Positions 25,771-33,921 of a stretch of 64,000 nucleotides of DNA are shown here, piece by piece. This DNA comes from Halomontanus rarus. Lineage in GTDB: Archaea > Halobacteriota > Halobacteria > Halobacteriales > Natrialbaceae. The DNA lies in assembly GCF_017357405.1 (NCBI RefSeq), contig NZ_CP071597.1, positions 2,790,001-2,854,000 of the forward strand. Reading direction: 5' to 3'. The first letter of the stretch is position 1. The number at the start of each line of letters is the position of its first letter. The notes under the pieces are model-generated. The model ran no database searches, was not told the origin of the DNA, and saw only the letters and a program-made list of their open reading frames with translations. A program made the position numbers and the translations under genes.

Positions 25771-26568
25771 ATGGAACTCGAACTCGACGGTAACAGTGCA
25801 CTCGTGACGGCAAGCTCGAGCGGTCTCGGTCTCGCGAGCGCGACGGCGCTGGCGAGCGAGGGCGCCGACGTCGCGATCTGCGGTCGCGACGAGGATCGAC
25901 TGGCCGACGCGAAGGCACAGATCGAAGACGCCGCGGGAGCCGACGGCGGTGACGTGCTCGCCCACCCGACCGACGTGACCGACCCCGACGAGGTCGAGGC
26001 GCTGGTCGAGGCGACGGTCGCGGAGTTCGGCGGCCTCGATCACCTCGTCACGAGCGCCGGCGGCCCGCCGAGTACGACCTTCCTCGAGACGACCGAACGC
26101 CAGTGGTACGAGGCTTACGACCAGCTGGTGATGAGCCTCGTCTGGACGATCGAGAACGCCCATCCCCACCTCCTCGAGTCGGACGCGGGCAGCATCGTCT
26201 GTATCACCTCGAAGTCGGTCCAGGAGGTCATCGACGGCCTCATGCTCTCGAACTCGGTCCGGCGGAGCGTCATCGGACTCGTGAAGACGATCTCGCGGGA
26301 GTTCGCCCCGGAGATCCGCGCGAACGCGGTGCTTCCGGGGACGGTCGAGACGCCCCGCATCGAAGAACTGGTCGAGGCCCGCGTCGAGAACGGCACCTAC
26401 GACGATTACGAACGGGGGCTCGACGAGATGGCCAGCGACATTCCGGTCGACCGGATCGGCGATCCGCGGGAACTGGGCGACGTCGTCGCGTTCCTCTCGA
26501 GCGAGCGGTCGAGCTACGTCAACGGCGCGTCGATTCCGATCGACGGCGGGTCGATGCGGAGCGTCTGA
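25771..26568 (+). CDS. SDR-type oxidoreductase with atypical active site
   Basis: 265 residues of Rossmann short-chain dehydrogenase fold. The cofactor loop reads TASSSGLGLA in place of TGxxxGxG, and the canonical YxxxK is missing: the equivalent stretch is LMLSNSVRRSVIGLVKT. The serine of CITSKS remains. This pattern fits the divergent beta-ketoacyl-reductase-like SDR subgroup noted for lacking a perfect NAD motif and catalytic tetrad. The frame is intact over its full length, so it is not decaying. It ends 10 bases before nadE, convergent. The substrate is unknown. Confidence 0.88.
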   Translation: MELELDGNSALVTASSSGLGLASATALASEGADVAICGRDEDRLADAKAQIEDAAGADGGDVLAHPTDVTDPDEVEALVEATVAEFGGLDHLVTSAGGPPSTTFLETTERQWYEAYDQLVMSLVWTIENAHPHLLESDAGSIVCITSKSVQEVIDGLMLSNSVRRSVIGLVKTISREFAPEIRANAVLPGTVETPRIEELVEARVENGTYDDYERGLDEMASDIPVDRIGDPRELGDVVAFLSSERSSYVNGASIPIDGGSMRSV

Positions 26569-26578
26569 GGTCCGCGGG

Positions 26579-27550
26579 TTACCGACCGCCGACACCGGGC
26601 GTCGGCGGGGTCGTCCGTTTGTGGCGGGTCCGCGCGTATCGATCGGCGATCTCTCGAGCGGTCTCGCAGTCGAGTTGGACCGCCCGAGCGGCCGTCTCCA
26701 CGTCCTCGTTTCGGTCGGCGAGTCGCTTGAGGAAGGGATCGATTTCGTCGTAGGAGGCCCCGAGTTCGTCCGCGTCGGTCTGGCTGGCCCAGAACCCGGC
26801 GGTGGGTTCCTTGCCGACGATCCGTTTCGGGAGCCCGAGACGTTTGGCGAGCGCGCGTACTTCCGTCTTGTAGAGGTCGCCGATCGGGTACAGATCCGCG
26901 GCGCCGTCGCCGTACTTCGTGAAGTAGCCGAGGAGCCACTCCGACCGGTTCGCGGTGCCCAGAACCAGGTGCGACGAGCGGTTGGCCGCGTAGTAGAGAC
27001 AGCACATCCGCAGTCGAGCGACGAGGTTTCCGATCGCTCGCCGTTCCTCGATCGGGCCGGCGCCGGTGCTGGAGTCGGATTCCGGTCCGGACGCCGATTC
27101 CGAACTCGACTCGGCGTCCGAACTCGAACTCGAGTTCGACGGCTGACTCGAGTCCGCCGACGCCTCGCGTGGCCCGACTGCGGGTGCGATCGTATCCGTG
27201 AACAACCCGACCAGCGGCCGCAGGTGGGCTTCCCGGTACTCGATTCCCATTCCCTCCGCGATCGTTCGAGCGTCGTTGACGTCGAGCGCGTCCGATTTGT
27301 TGCAGGGAAGGCCCACTCCGACGACCCGATCGTTTCCGAGCGCCTCGATCGCCAGCGCGGTCGTCAGCGTCGAGTCGATCCCGCCGCTCATCGCGACGAT
27401 GACGCCGTCTGCATCGGCCTCTTCGACTGCGGTTTCGATGTACGAGATGATCTTCGCACCGACGTCCGCGGTGGCCGCCTCGCTCGTACGGAAGGTGTCG
27501 TCCGGTCGTTCGGCGTAGTTCTGGATGTTCGTCCCAGTATATCCTGGCAT
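26579..27550 (-). CDS. nadE: NAD+ synthase (NH3-dependent type)
   Basis: Amidates deamido-NAD to NAD+. 323 residues from ATG 27550. The ATP pyrophosphatase P-loop SGGIDST is at 55-61; RSEWLLGYFTKYGDGAADLYPIGDLYKTEV and KEPTAGFWASQTDADELG are the conserved substrate loops. There is no glutaminase domain. A Ser/Glu-rich insertion of about 38 residues (about 129-167) interrupts the fold where family members have a short loop. A TATA element on the minus strand about 29 bases upstream makes ATG 27550 leaderless and excludes the ATG at 27574. Confidence 0.95.
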   Translation of the reverse strand: MPGYTGTNIQNYAERPDDTFRTSEAATADVGAKIISYIETAVEEADADGVIVAMSGGIDSTLTTALAIEALGNDRVVGVGLPCNKSDALDVNDARTIAEGMGIEYREAHLRPLVGLFTDTIAPAVGPREASADSSQPSNSSSSSDAESSSESASGPESDSSTGAGPIEERRAIGNLVARLRMCCLYYAANRSSHLVLGTANRSEWLLGYFTKYGDGAADLYPIGDLYKTEVRALAKRLGLPKRIVGKEPTAGFWASQTDADELGASYDEIDPFLKRLADRNEDVETAARAVQLDCETAREIADRYARTRHKRTTPPTPGVGGR

Positions 27551-27573
27551 CGCCTTGGTGCTAGAATCTTTCA

Positions 27574-27584
27574 CGAGTAAAAGG
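27574..27584 (-). promoter_or_regulatory. TATA box of nadE
   Basis: Minus-strand CCTTTTACTCG centred about 29 bases before ATG 27550, predicting a leaderless nadE mRNA. Confidence 0.5.
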
Positions 27585-27598
27585 AAACATTCGTATCG

Positions 27599-27606
27599 TA
27601 TATAAG
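27599..27606 (+). promoter_or_regulatory. Orphan TATA box with inverted repeat
   Basis: TATATAAG, a near-ideal haloarchaeal TATA box. It is followed at once by CCTAAT (27607-27612) and ATTAGG (27625-27630) separated by 12 bases. No annotated gene lies downstream on the plus strand, only a 20-codon reading frame at 27636. Confidence 0.5.
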
Positions 27607-27635
27607 CCTAATCCTTAAAGAACCATTAGGTGGTA

Positions 27636-27698
27636 ATGTGTCGTGTAGCGGTGCCCACATCGATCGGTCTCGAGAGTGTACGAATGGAATATTTTTAG
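27636..27698 (+). CDS. Possible 20-residue micro-ORF
   Basis: ATG 27636 opens MCRVAVPTSIGLESVRMEYF and stops at 27696. It lies about 34 bases after a strong TATA box and has AGGTGG (27628-27633) close upstream, which could be a ribosome site or part of the untranslated start. Nothing else supports translation. The transcript could instead be a small non-coding RNA running antisense towards the DUF7091-like gene. Confidence 0.2.
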   Translation: MCRVAVPTSIGLESVRMEYF

Positions 27699-27743
27699 GA
27701 AAGCGACCGCCTACTAGTGAGGATTCGAGGGAGTTTGGCCAGT

Positions 27744-28055
27744 TCACCAGGTTTCGATCCGGCCCTCGCGAACGTCTTCGACGCAGCCCTCGCAATCGGG
27801 GTGGCCGGACTCGTAACACGCCGGCCGCCACTCGTCGTCCAACAGGGCTGCCCGCCGTTCGGCGTATCGCCGGCAGACGATCTTCGCCCGCCCTTCCTCG
27901 TCGGTCGGCACCCCGCTCACGTTCTTCGCGGACACGTACGCCGCTCGAGCGTCGTCGAGTTGTCTGTCCGTCGAACGGCGAAGTTCCTCGAACTGCTGTC
28001 CCGCTTCCTGAAGCGTCGTCCGAAGGAGTCGCTCGAGTCGCCGCCGGTCTGCCAT
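27744..28055 (-). CDS. Small conserved haloarchaeal protein (DUF7091-like)
   Basis: 103 residues. The N-terminal half is a charged helix (RRRLERLLRTTLQEAGQQFEELRRS). The C-terminal half has CRRYAERRAALLDDEWRPACYESGHPDCEGCVEDV, with four cysteines and a histidine that could bind zinc. It matches the pattern of haloarchaeal DUF7091 proteins as recalled. Convergent with the orphan plus-strand promoter and divergent from rpa. Function unknown. Confidence 0.7.
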   Translation of the reverse strand: MADRRRLERLLRTTLQEAGQQFEELRRSTDRQLDDARAAYVSAKNVSGVPTDEEGRAKIVCRRYAERRAALLDDEWRPACYESGHPDCEGCVEDVREGRIETW

Positions 28056-28236
28056 TGCTCTCGTCTACGACCGCTTCACTCATAGGTTCGTCGCCGTCGC
28101 GTGGCGCTGTCGTCCCCACACTCGCCCGCTGTCCCGTTCGTTCAGTTTCACTCACAGGCGAACGCAACCGACGTGTCGTCTCGCAGTCGAACGGTTTTCG
28201 CCGACGTCCATTTCACTTTCACTCCGGTGCCGATGC

Positions 28237-28244
28237 TTTAAATA
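28237..28244 (+). promoter_or_regulatory. TATA box and Shine-Dalgarno of rpa
   Basis: TTTAAATA lies 59 bases before ATG 28303, giving a leader of about 40 bases. GGAGG at 28289-28293, 9 bases before the ATG, is a clear ribosome site, unlike the mostly leaderless genes around it. Confidence 0.6.
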
Positions 28245-28302
28245 CCATCGGGCGCGAAGCACGATATGCCTCCCATTGATACACAGGCGGAGGCGTGACA
28301 CA

Positions 28303-29232
28303 ATGAGCGACGTACGACAACACGCGGACGACATACACGACCAGTTTTCGGACCACCTCGACGTCGATATCGACGACGTCGAGCAGCGCCTGACGACCCT
28401 CGTCGACGAGTACAAAGTGCCCATGGACGAGGCGCGGCGCAGCGTCACCAACCACTACCTCGAGGAGGCGGGCCTCGAGCGCGAGGACATCGCCGGCGGC
28501 GGCAGCGAAGCCGCCAACGTCGAGGATATCGACGAACCCGAACAGTGGATCGACCTCACCGCGAAGATCATCGAACTCTGGGAACCCCGCAGCGACTCGA
28601 TCGCGCAGGTCGGCCTGCTGGGCGACCCCACGGGGACGATCAAGTTCACCAAGTGGGCCAAGTCCGACCTCCCGTCACTCGAAGAGGGCGGCGTCTACAG
28701 CCTGCAGAACCTCGTCACCGACGAGTACCAGGGCCGCTACTCGGTCAAACTCAACAGCACGACCGTCGTCGAGGAACTCGACGAGGAACTCGAGGTCGGC
28801 GACGACACCTCCGAGGTGGAGGGTGCACTCGTGGACATGCAAAGCGGCAGCGGGCTGATCAAGCGCTGCCCCAACGACGACTGCACGCGCGTTCTTCAGA
28901 ACGGCCGCTGTAACGAACACGGCGAAGTCGAAGGCGAGTTCGACCTCCGCATCAAGGGCGTCCTCGACGACGGGATCGACGCCCACGAGGTCATCTTCGA
29001 CAAGGACGCCACCGAGGATCTGACCGGAATCAGCCTCGAGGAAGCAAAGGACATGGCGATGGACGCGCTGGATACGACCGTCGTCGCCGACGAGATCACC
29101 GAGAAGATCGTCGGCACCTACTACCGCATCGAGGGACCGACCTTCGGCCGCTACGTCCTCGCGGACGACGTCGAGGAGCTCGACGGGCCGGTCGATGCGG
29201 AAGCCCTGCTGATCAGAGCGAGGTCGATGTAA
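28303..29232 (+). CDS. rpa: Replication protein A (single-stranded DNA binding)
   Basis: 309 residues. N-terminal helical region (DVEQRLTTLVDEYKVPMDEARRSVTNHYLEE), an OB fold at about 75-175 (IDLTAKIIELWEPRSDSIAQVGLLGDPTGTIKFTKWAKSDLPSLEEGGVYSLQN), then a zinc finger CPNDDCTRVLQNGRCNEHG (about 187-205) and a C-terminal domain. This fits the Rpa3-type of Haloferax, which pairs with an RPA-associated protein. The partner gene follows after one base. Binds and protects ssDNA in replication and repair. Confidence 0.92.
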   Translation: MSDVRQHADDIHDQFSDHLDVDIDDVEQRLTTLVDEYKVPMDEARRSVTNHYLEEAGLEREDIAGGGSEAANVEDIDEPEQWIDLTAKIIELWEPRSDSIAQVGLLGDPTGTIKFTKWAKSDLPSLEEGGVYSLQNLVTDEYQGRYSVKLNSTTVVEELDEELEVGDDTSEVEGALVDMQSGSGLIKRCPNDDCTRVLQNGRCNEHGEVEGEFDLRIKGVLDDGIDAHEVIFDKDATEDLTGISLEEAKDMAMDALDTTVVADEITEKIVGTYYRIEGPTFGRYVLADDVEELDGPVDAEALLIRARSM

Positions 29233-29233
29233 C

Positions 29234-29872
29234 ATGAGTCAGGCACAACTCACCCGCGAAGTCGCACGTCGCGTCTTCGCCTCCGAATTCAACGATTCGA
29301 CGTACTCCTTCAAGGAGAGCGACGACGAACGCGCACCGAACTACGCACTCCTGCCGACCGGCGACCGCGCGAACCGCGTGTTCATCGTCGGCACCTTGAC
29401 CGAGACCGAGGACGTCGGCGACGAGAGCGAGTACTGGCGCGGGCGCGTCGTCGATCCGACGGGGACGTTCTTCGTCTACGCCGGCCAGTACCAGCCCGAG
29501 GCCGCCTCGGTGCTCCGGGACACGGAACCGCCGGCGTACGTCGCCATCGTCGGCAAGCCCCGGACCTACGAGACCGACGACGGAACAGTCAACGTCTCGG
29601 TCCGACCCGAGTCGATCGCGATCGTCGACGACGACACCCGCGACCGCTGGGTCGTCGAAACCGCCGGGCGCACCCTCGATCGCATCGAAGCCTTCGAGGA
29701 GTGGGACGCCGAGCAGGAAGCCCCCGAAGGGGCGAGCACGGCGCCCGGTAACGAGTACGCCCAGATGGCTCGCGAACGCTACGACTCGCCTGTCGAGAAC
29801 TACCGTCGGGACGTGATCCAGGCACTCGAGAGCCTCGAGGACGTCGACGCGGAAGCCGAAGCGTCGGTCTGA
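29234..29872 (+). CDS. rpap: RPA-associated protein
   Basis: 212 residues, COG3390 type. N-terminal REVARRVFASEFNDSTYSFKESD and an OB-like core (NRVFIVGTLTETEDVGDESEYWRGRVVDPTGTFFVYAGQYQPEA) are diagnostic. In Haloferax the cognate rpa and rpap genes are co-transcribed and their products interact; here ATG follows the rpa stop immediately, implying the same. The rpe phosphoesterase gene that accompanies another rpa operon is not present downstream. Confidence 0.92.
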   Translation: MSQAQLTREVARRVFASEFNDSTYSFKESDDERAPNYALLPTGDRANRVFIVGTLTETEDVGDESEYWRGRVVDPTGTFFVYAGQYQPEAASVLRDTEPPAYVAIVGKPRTYETDDGTVNVSVRPESIAIVDDDTRDRWVVETAGRTLDRIEAFEEWDAEQEAPEGASTAPGNEYAQMARERYDSPVENYRRDVIQALESLEDVDAEAEASV

Positions 29873-30078
29873 CGCGGGTCGATAGGATCGGACGGTAGCG
29901 AAACCGAAACCACCGAACTACCACACCACCACACCACGGCTACCGACCGACTTTTACGACCCACTGATGGGTGTCCGGCCGTTCCGCTCGGACTCGCATG
30001 TCTCGGCTTTCCACGACGCGACGAGTAGACGCCCGTCTGACTAACTGTTAAGTACGACGACGGTCCACTAGACACGAA

Positions 30079-30504
30079 ATGGGCAACAAGAACAAGACGA
30101 TCTCGTTCCGGGTGAACGAGGACGCGTTCGAGGCGCTCCAGGACATCGCCGAAGAGCGCGACATCTCGTTGTCCGCCGTGTTTCGCGACTACGTCGACTT
30201 GCTGGTCGAACACGACGGACAGGTCGCCGTCGTCCCGGAGGAAGAACTCCCAGAAGCCGACTCCGAGAGCGACGACGAACCGGAACCGACCTTTCCACCC
30301 ACCGTCGAGGTTCCCAAAAGCTTCCTCCGCGAACACGAACGCCTCGAGCTCGAGACCGAACACCTCCGCGAACAACTCGAAGAACACAAGACGTACGTCA
30401 CGGAGCTCCGGGACCGACTCGACGACGAGGAAGACGAAGTGCTCTTACTCGACGATCTGGACGACGGCGAGGGTGACGAGAGCGAACCCTACCAGCTCCG
30501 CTGA
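30079..30504 (+). CDS. Ribbon-helix-helix protein with coiled coil
   Basis: 141 residues. Residues 5-45 (NKTISFRVNEDAFEALQDIAEERDISLSAVFRDYVDLL) form a CopG-like ribbon-helix-helix. An acidic linker follows, then a coiled coil (LREHERLELETEHLREQLEEHKTYVTELRDRL), suggesting an oligomeric DNA-binding protein. TTAAGTA at 30048-30054 gives a leaderless start. There is no toxin partner next to it, so toxin-antitoxin function is not supported. Confidence 0.75.
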   Translation: MGNKNKTISFRVNEDAFEALQDIAEERDISLSAVFRDYVDLLVEHDGQVAVVPEEELPEADSESDDEPEPTFPPTVEVPKSFLREHERLELETEHLREQLEEHKTYVTELRDRLDDEEDEVLLLDDLDDGEGDESEPYQLR

Positions 30505-30526
30505 GCTAGCCTCCCGAACGCTCGAC

Positions 30527-30982
30527 TTACTTCGCCAGCTCCCGTTTCACCCGCCTGATCTCGTCGTGTTTCTCCGACGCCCCGTCGACTCGCGCCAGCC
30601 CCTCGGCCGCCTCGAGGGTTCGCACCGCGTCGTCGAGAAACGAGAGCACGTCGCCGGGATAGGCGTAGAGCATGTAGTCGTCGCTCATCACGTCGACGAT
30701 GGCGTCCGGACCCAGCCCCTGCGCGCGCAACTCGAGCAGGTAGCGCATGAACTTTCGCTCGGGGCAGCCACAGTAGGGGTTGTTGTCGCAATCGCAATCG
30801 AGGAAGTCCTGAGCGAAGTCCAGCACCCGGTCTCTGGTCGCATCGTCTAACTTCTCGAGGCCCTCACCCTGAAAGAGGATGTCGAGGGTCGCTCCCTTGA
30901 ACGCCCCCTTCGGGATCGAGGTCTCGAGCTGGGAGGCGAGTTGCTGGTGATTCTTGACGTAGATTTTGTCGGTGATGGCCAC
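30527..30982 (-). CDS. DUF5814-type protein
   Basis: 151 residues. Recognisable by MAITDKIYVKNHQQLASQLETSIPKGAFKGATLDILFQGEGL and the cysteine cluster CDCDNNPYCGCPERKF (about 63-78), which could hold zinc or an iron-sulfur cluster. I recall this as a haloarchaeal DUF5814 protein; function is not known. It is convergent with the RHH gene and divergent from tRNA-His. Confidence 0.7.
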   Translation of the reverse strand: MAITDKIYVKNHQQLASQLETSIPKGAFKGATLDILFQGEGLEKLDDATRDRVLDFAQDFLDCDCDNNPYCGCPERKFMRYLLELRAQGLGPDAIVDVMSDDYMLYAYPGDVLSFLDDAVRTLEAAEGLARVDGASEKHDEIRRVKRELAK

Positions 30983-31170
30983 GCGTTGGGTAGTCTACTG
31001 GCGGGATAGGCAAAAGCGATGCGGATGTCCGGTGGTGCATTCGAACGTGTTTCCGTAAGTTGTGCAGTGCCATCAATTGACACGAATACCCGCAGACGGC
31101 GAGACGATGACTTGCAAGTCGTAACGTATTTCAGTCCTACCTCGCTTACGTCTTCTTGCACGCTTAGCGT

Positions 31171-31243
31171 GTCCGGGTTGGGGTAATGGTTATCCTTCAG
31201 CCTTGTGGAGGCTGAGACGCGGGTTCGATTCTCGCACCCGGAC
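31171..31243 (+). tRNA. tRNA-His (GTG)
   Basis: Cloverleaf by eye: encoded G-1 (31171) opposite C73 (31243), acceptor TCCGGGT/ACCCGGA, anticodon stem CAGCC/GGCTG with loop TTGTGGA (anticodon GTG), and T stem GCGGG/CTCGC with loop TTCGATT. The extra G-1:C73 pair is specific for histidine. No intron. A T-rich run (GGATTTTT) follows and may terminate transcription. An HNH nuclease gene starts 126 bases downstream on the same strand. Confidence 0.95.
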
Positions 31244-31368
31244 TGGATTTTTCCGCCGTTTTCTTAACCTGTACTCCGATCTACACCCAATATATAAATC
31301 AACTGTCCGAAAACGACCTCCTCCCAACGTCCGCATCTTTATATACAATACCGACTGGAAAATCGGTG

Positions 31369-32205
31369 ATGTTCCACTGCCCAACGTGTGACGAGGAATT
31401 TCTCACGAGGACCGAACGGAGGGAACATCACACGTCTGAACACGGAACTCGAGTCCCAAATAAAACGTGTTCCCAGTGTGAGACTCAGTTCTACGCTCAA
31501 TACGAGAAGAAATACTGTTCGGAAGAGTGTCGAAAGATCGGTTTCACAGCCACTAAATCTCCCGATTCGAACTACGGGAACGCCAAGAAAGAGACCTCGT
31601 GTGAGCTGTGTGGCGATTCGTTCGAGTACTATCCGTCCGCCAAAGAAGGGCTATACTGTCCGTCGTGCGTCGAAAACGAGTCGTGGCGTGACCCGCCGAA
31701 ACTCGAGGGTACCGACCACCCCCGCTGGAACGGCGGCAAAGTCGCCATCGACTGCGACGTCTGTGGCGACTCGGTCGAACGATATCCCAGCAACGTTCAC
31801 GAGATCGTCTGCTGTAGCGAGGACTGTCGCGGTCAGTGGCTCTCCGAGGCGTTCACTGGCGAGGGCCATCCCAACTGGACCGGCGGCGGGAACGAGGCGT
31901 ACGGCAAAGGGTGGGCGACCGTCAGGGAGGCCGCCCTCGAGCGGGACGACTATCGGTGTGTCAACTGCGGCGCGACCAGCGACGAGCTCGGCCGGAATCC
32001 CGACGTCCACCACATCGTTCCCGTGCGTGCGTTCGTCGCCGCCGAGGCGCACGAGAAGACGGATGCCCATTTCCTCGAGAACGTCGTCTCCCTCTGTATC
32101 GCTTGTCATCGAAAGGCGGAGTTCGGGAAGGTATCCGCGGGTGCACTCCAGGCGGCAATCGGCGTGGGAGAATCGGCAGAGAGGTCGTCTGTCGAGAGCG
32201 CGTGA
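31369..32205 (+). CDS. Multi-zinc-finger HNH endonuclease
   Basis: 278 residues from ATG 31369. TATATA at 31341-31346 gives a leaderless start. Modules: a C2H2 finger (CPTCDEEF..HHTSEH), then three Cys4-type knuckles (CSQCETQF..CSEEC, CELCGDSF..CPSC, CDVCGDSV..CSEDC), and a C-terminal HNH domain (RCVNCGATSDEL..VHHIVPV..NVVSLCIACHRKAE) with the metal-binding His pair and final His intact. The fingers probably give DNA specificity. It lies directly downstream of tRNA-His with no methylase nearby, so a restriction role is not supported; a free-standing homing-type nuclease is an inference. Confidence 0.88.
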   Translation: MFHCPTCDEEFLTRTERREHHTSEHGTRVPNKTCSQCETQFYAQYEKKYCSEECRKIGFTATKSPDSNYGNAKKETSCELCGDSFEYYPSAKEGLYCPSCVENESWRDPPKLEGTDHPRWNGGKVAIDCDVCGDSVERYPSNVHEIVCCSEDCRGQWLSEAFTGEGHPNWTGGGNEAYGKGWATVREAALERDDYRCVNCGATSDELGRNPDVHHIVPVRAFVAAEAHEKTDAHFLENVVSLCIACHRKAEFGKVSAGALQAAIGVGESAERSSVESA

Positions 32206-32260
32206 CGGGCAAAGAGCATCAGAAGTGAAAGTAAAACCAGTCCGCTCGAGTGTCGGTACC

Positions 32261-33499
32261 TCAGTCCGCTGGCTGGCTCTCTCGGTCGCTCATCGGGCCC
32301 ATCGCGCCGCTCTTCTGGATGATATTGAACGCCGTCATGACGTCCGTTCTCGAGATGAGGCCGACGAGGTCCTGCTCCTGGTAGTCCTGTGATCCCGTTT
32401 CCATGCCGTGACCCGGTCCGCTATCGACGACGAGCAATCGACCGATGTTATCCCGTTGCATTTGCTCGATCGCGGTCATCGCGTCCGAGTCCGGCGAGAT
32501 GGTCTTCAGGTCAGTCGACATCACCTCGTCGACGGTGTAGGCGTCGCGTTCGACCGGTTTGATCTCACGGGCGTCCGACAGCGTGACGAGGCCGACGAGT
32601 CGGCCGTTCTCGAGGACGGGGTAGCCGGTGTGTCGTTCGCTGAACATTCGCTTGACGAGTTCGGCGACGCTCGTGTCGGCCGTGACGGTGTGGAGGTCCG
32701 TCGCGGGAGTCATGATGTCACTGACGACGACGTCTTGAAACGCGGCTTTCATCGTCACCTGTTGGGATTCGCTCGAGGCGCCGATGTAGACGAACAGGGC
32801 GATCCCGATGAGGAGCCAGTTCATCACGAGCAGGCCGAACAGTCCCATCAGGACGGCGAATATTTTGCCGACGCCGGCTGCCTGCTGAGTCGCTCTCGCG
32901 TACGGCTGTGAGCGTGCCAGGAGCGCGCGGAGGACCCGGCCGCCGTCCATCGGGAACGCGGGGACCATGTTGAAGATCGCGAGGGCGACGTTCAGGACGG
33001 CGAGGTAGCCGAGCACGAAGCGGATTCCGTCGAGCGTCTCGGGAGCGACGACCCCGCTCAGTACGTCGGGTGAGAGGACGAAGGCGACGTAGGAGACGAT
33101 CCCGACGAGGACGCTGACGATCGGACCGGCGATGGCGATGTTGAGTTCTTGACGCCAGTCCTCGGGCATCTCCGAGAACGCGGCGATACCGCCGAACAGC
33201 CAGAGGGTGATCGATTCGATCGGGAACCCGTACCGTTGGGCGGTCAGGGAGTGGCCGAGTTCGTGACAGACGACCCCGACGAAGAGGCCGATCGCCGCGA
33301 TCGTGCCCAGAATCCACGGCGTCATCCCGCCGGTCAGTGCATCGATCGAGATTCCCGCTCCCCAGATCTCGTTGAGGATGTCCGTGACCGACTCGATCTG
33401 AATGCCGATAAGATACGCGAACAGTGGCAGGACCAGCAAGAACGTTAGGTCCAGCTTGATCGGAATACCGAATAGCGATCCAATCCGGAAACTCTTCAT
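32261..33499 (-). CDS. Site-2 protease (M50) with CBS pair
   Basis: 412 residues from ATG 33499. About six membrane helices carry HELGH (79-83) and NMVPAFPMDGG (177-187, the third ligand being the aspartate). The C-terminal 160 residues hold two CBS motifs (DIMTPATDLHTVTADTSVAEL and EVMSTDLKTISPDSDAMTAIEQM), which usually sense adenosyl ligands. It cleaves membrane-embedded substrates; the target is unknown. A TATA box at 33524-33533 makes it leaderless. Confidence 0.93.
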   Translation of the reverse strand: MKSFRIGSLFGIPIKLDLTFLLVLPLFAYLIGIQIESVTDILNEIWGAGISIDALTGGMTPWILGTIAAIGLFVGVVCHELGHSLTAQRYGFPIESITLWLFGGIAAFSEMPEDWRQELNIAIAGPIVSVLVGIVSYVAFVLSPDVLSGVVAPETLDGIRFVLGYLAVLNVALAIFNMVPAFPMDGGRVLRALLARSQPYARATQQAAGVGKIFAVLMGLFGLLVMNWLLIGIALFVYIGASSESQQVTMKAAFQDVVVSDIMTPATDLHTVTADTSVAELVKRMFSERHTGYPVLENGRLVGLVTLSDAREIKPVERDAYTVDEVMSTDLKTISPDSDAMTAIEQMQRDNIGRLLVVDSGPGHGMETGSQDYQEQDLVGLISRTDVMTAFNIIQKSGAMGPMSDRESQPAD

Positions 33500-33921
33500 A
33501 CGAGACGATAGCGGTGGAACCGCCTTAAATACGCTGCCGGTCTTCACCCGTCTTCGGTTCGGCAATTTCTCACTTCCAACTGAGGTATAGTAGCCACTGA
33601 AAGTCAATGCACACCTGATCGCATGACGGTTGTGCGATCAGTATGTAGATCAGTTGTTACTATAGTGGCCGCCGTGGTAACATGTCACTGGGGTTAGCCT
33701 TATATGCGATTTCGTGGTAGCCCAGGATAGCGTCGCTTGAGCAGTCCGTTCGACATCGTTCGACTGATTCACCTCCGGCCGAGTCCGTTTCGTCGGTCCG
33801 GCGGCGTTAGTACGCGTGCTACTGCCTCACTATATCCATATAATCACATTATTACTGATTAGCGAATATGCACCCACTGCAGCATAGATTTATATTACTT
33901 CGTCGTGTTTGTGTAGATACG
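33500..33921. other. AT-rich intergenic region with hairpin
   Basis: 422 bases between divergent genes, no convincing reading frame. It holds the site-2 protease TATA (33524-33533), a perfect 9-bp inverted repeat CTGATCGCA (33615-33623)/TGCGATCAG (33633-33641), a TATA-like CTTATATG near 33699 on the plus strand, further AT-rich stretches at 33830-33860, and the TATA (33889-33897) of the HTH gene. Confidence 0.6.

Noticed and set aside
25771..26568. SDR as a pseudogene because catalytic residues are missing
   Set aside because: The frame is complete and a recognised SDR subgroup shows the same loss, so it is more likely functional with altered chemistry.
30079..30504. Toxin-antitoxin locus suggested by the ribbon-helix-helix protein
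   Set aside because: No small toxin gene is next to it; the neighbours are the DUF5814 gene and RPA genes on separate transcripts.
31369..32205. HNH protein as part of a restriction-modification system
   Set aside because: No methyltransferase or specificity subunit lies within several kilobases.
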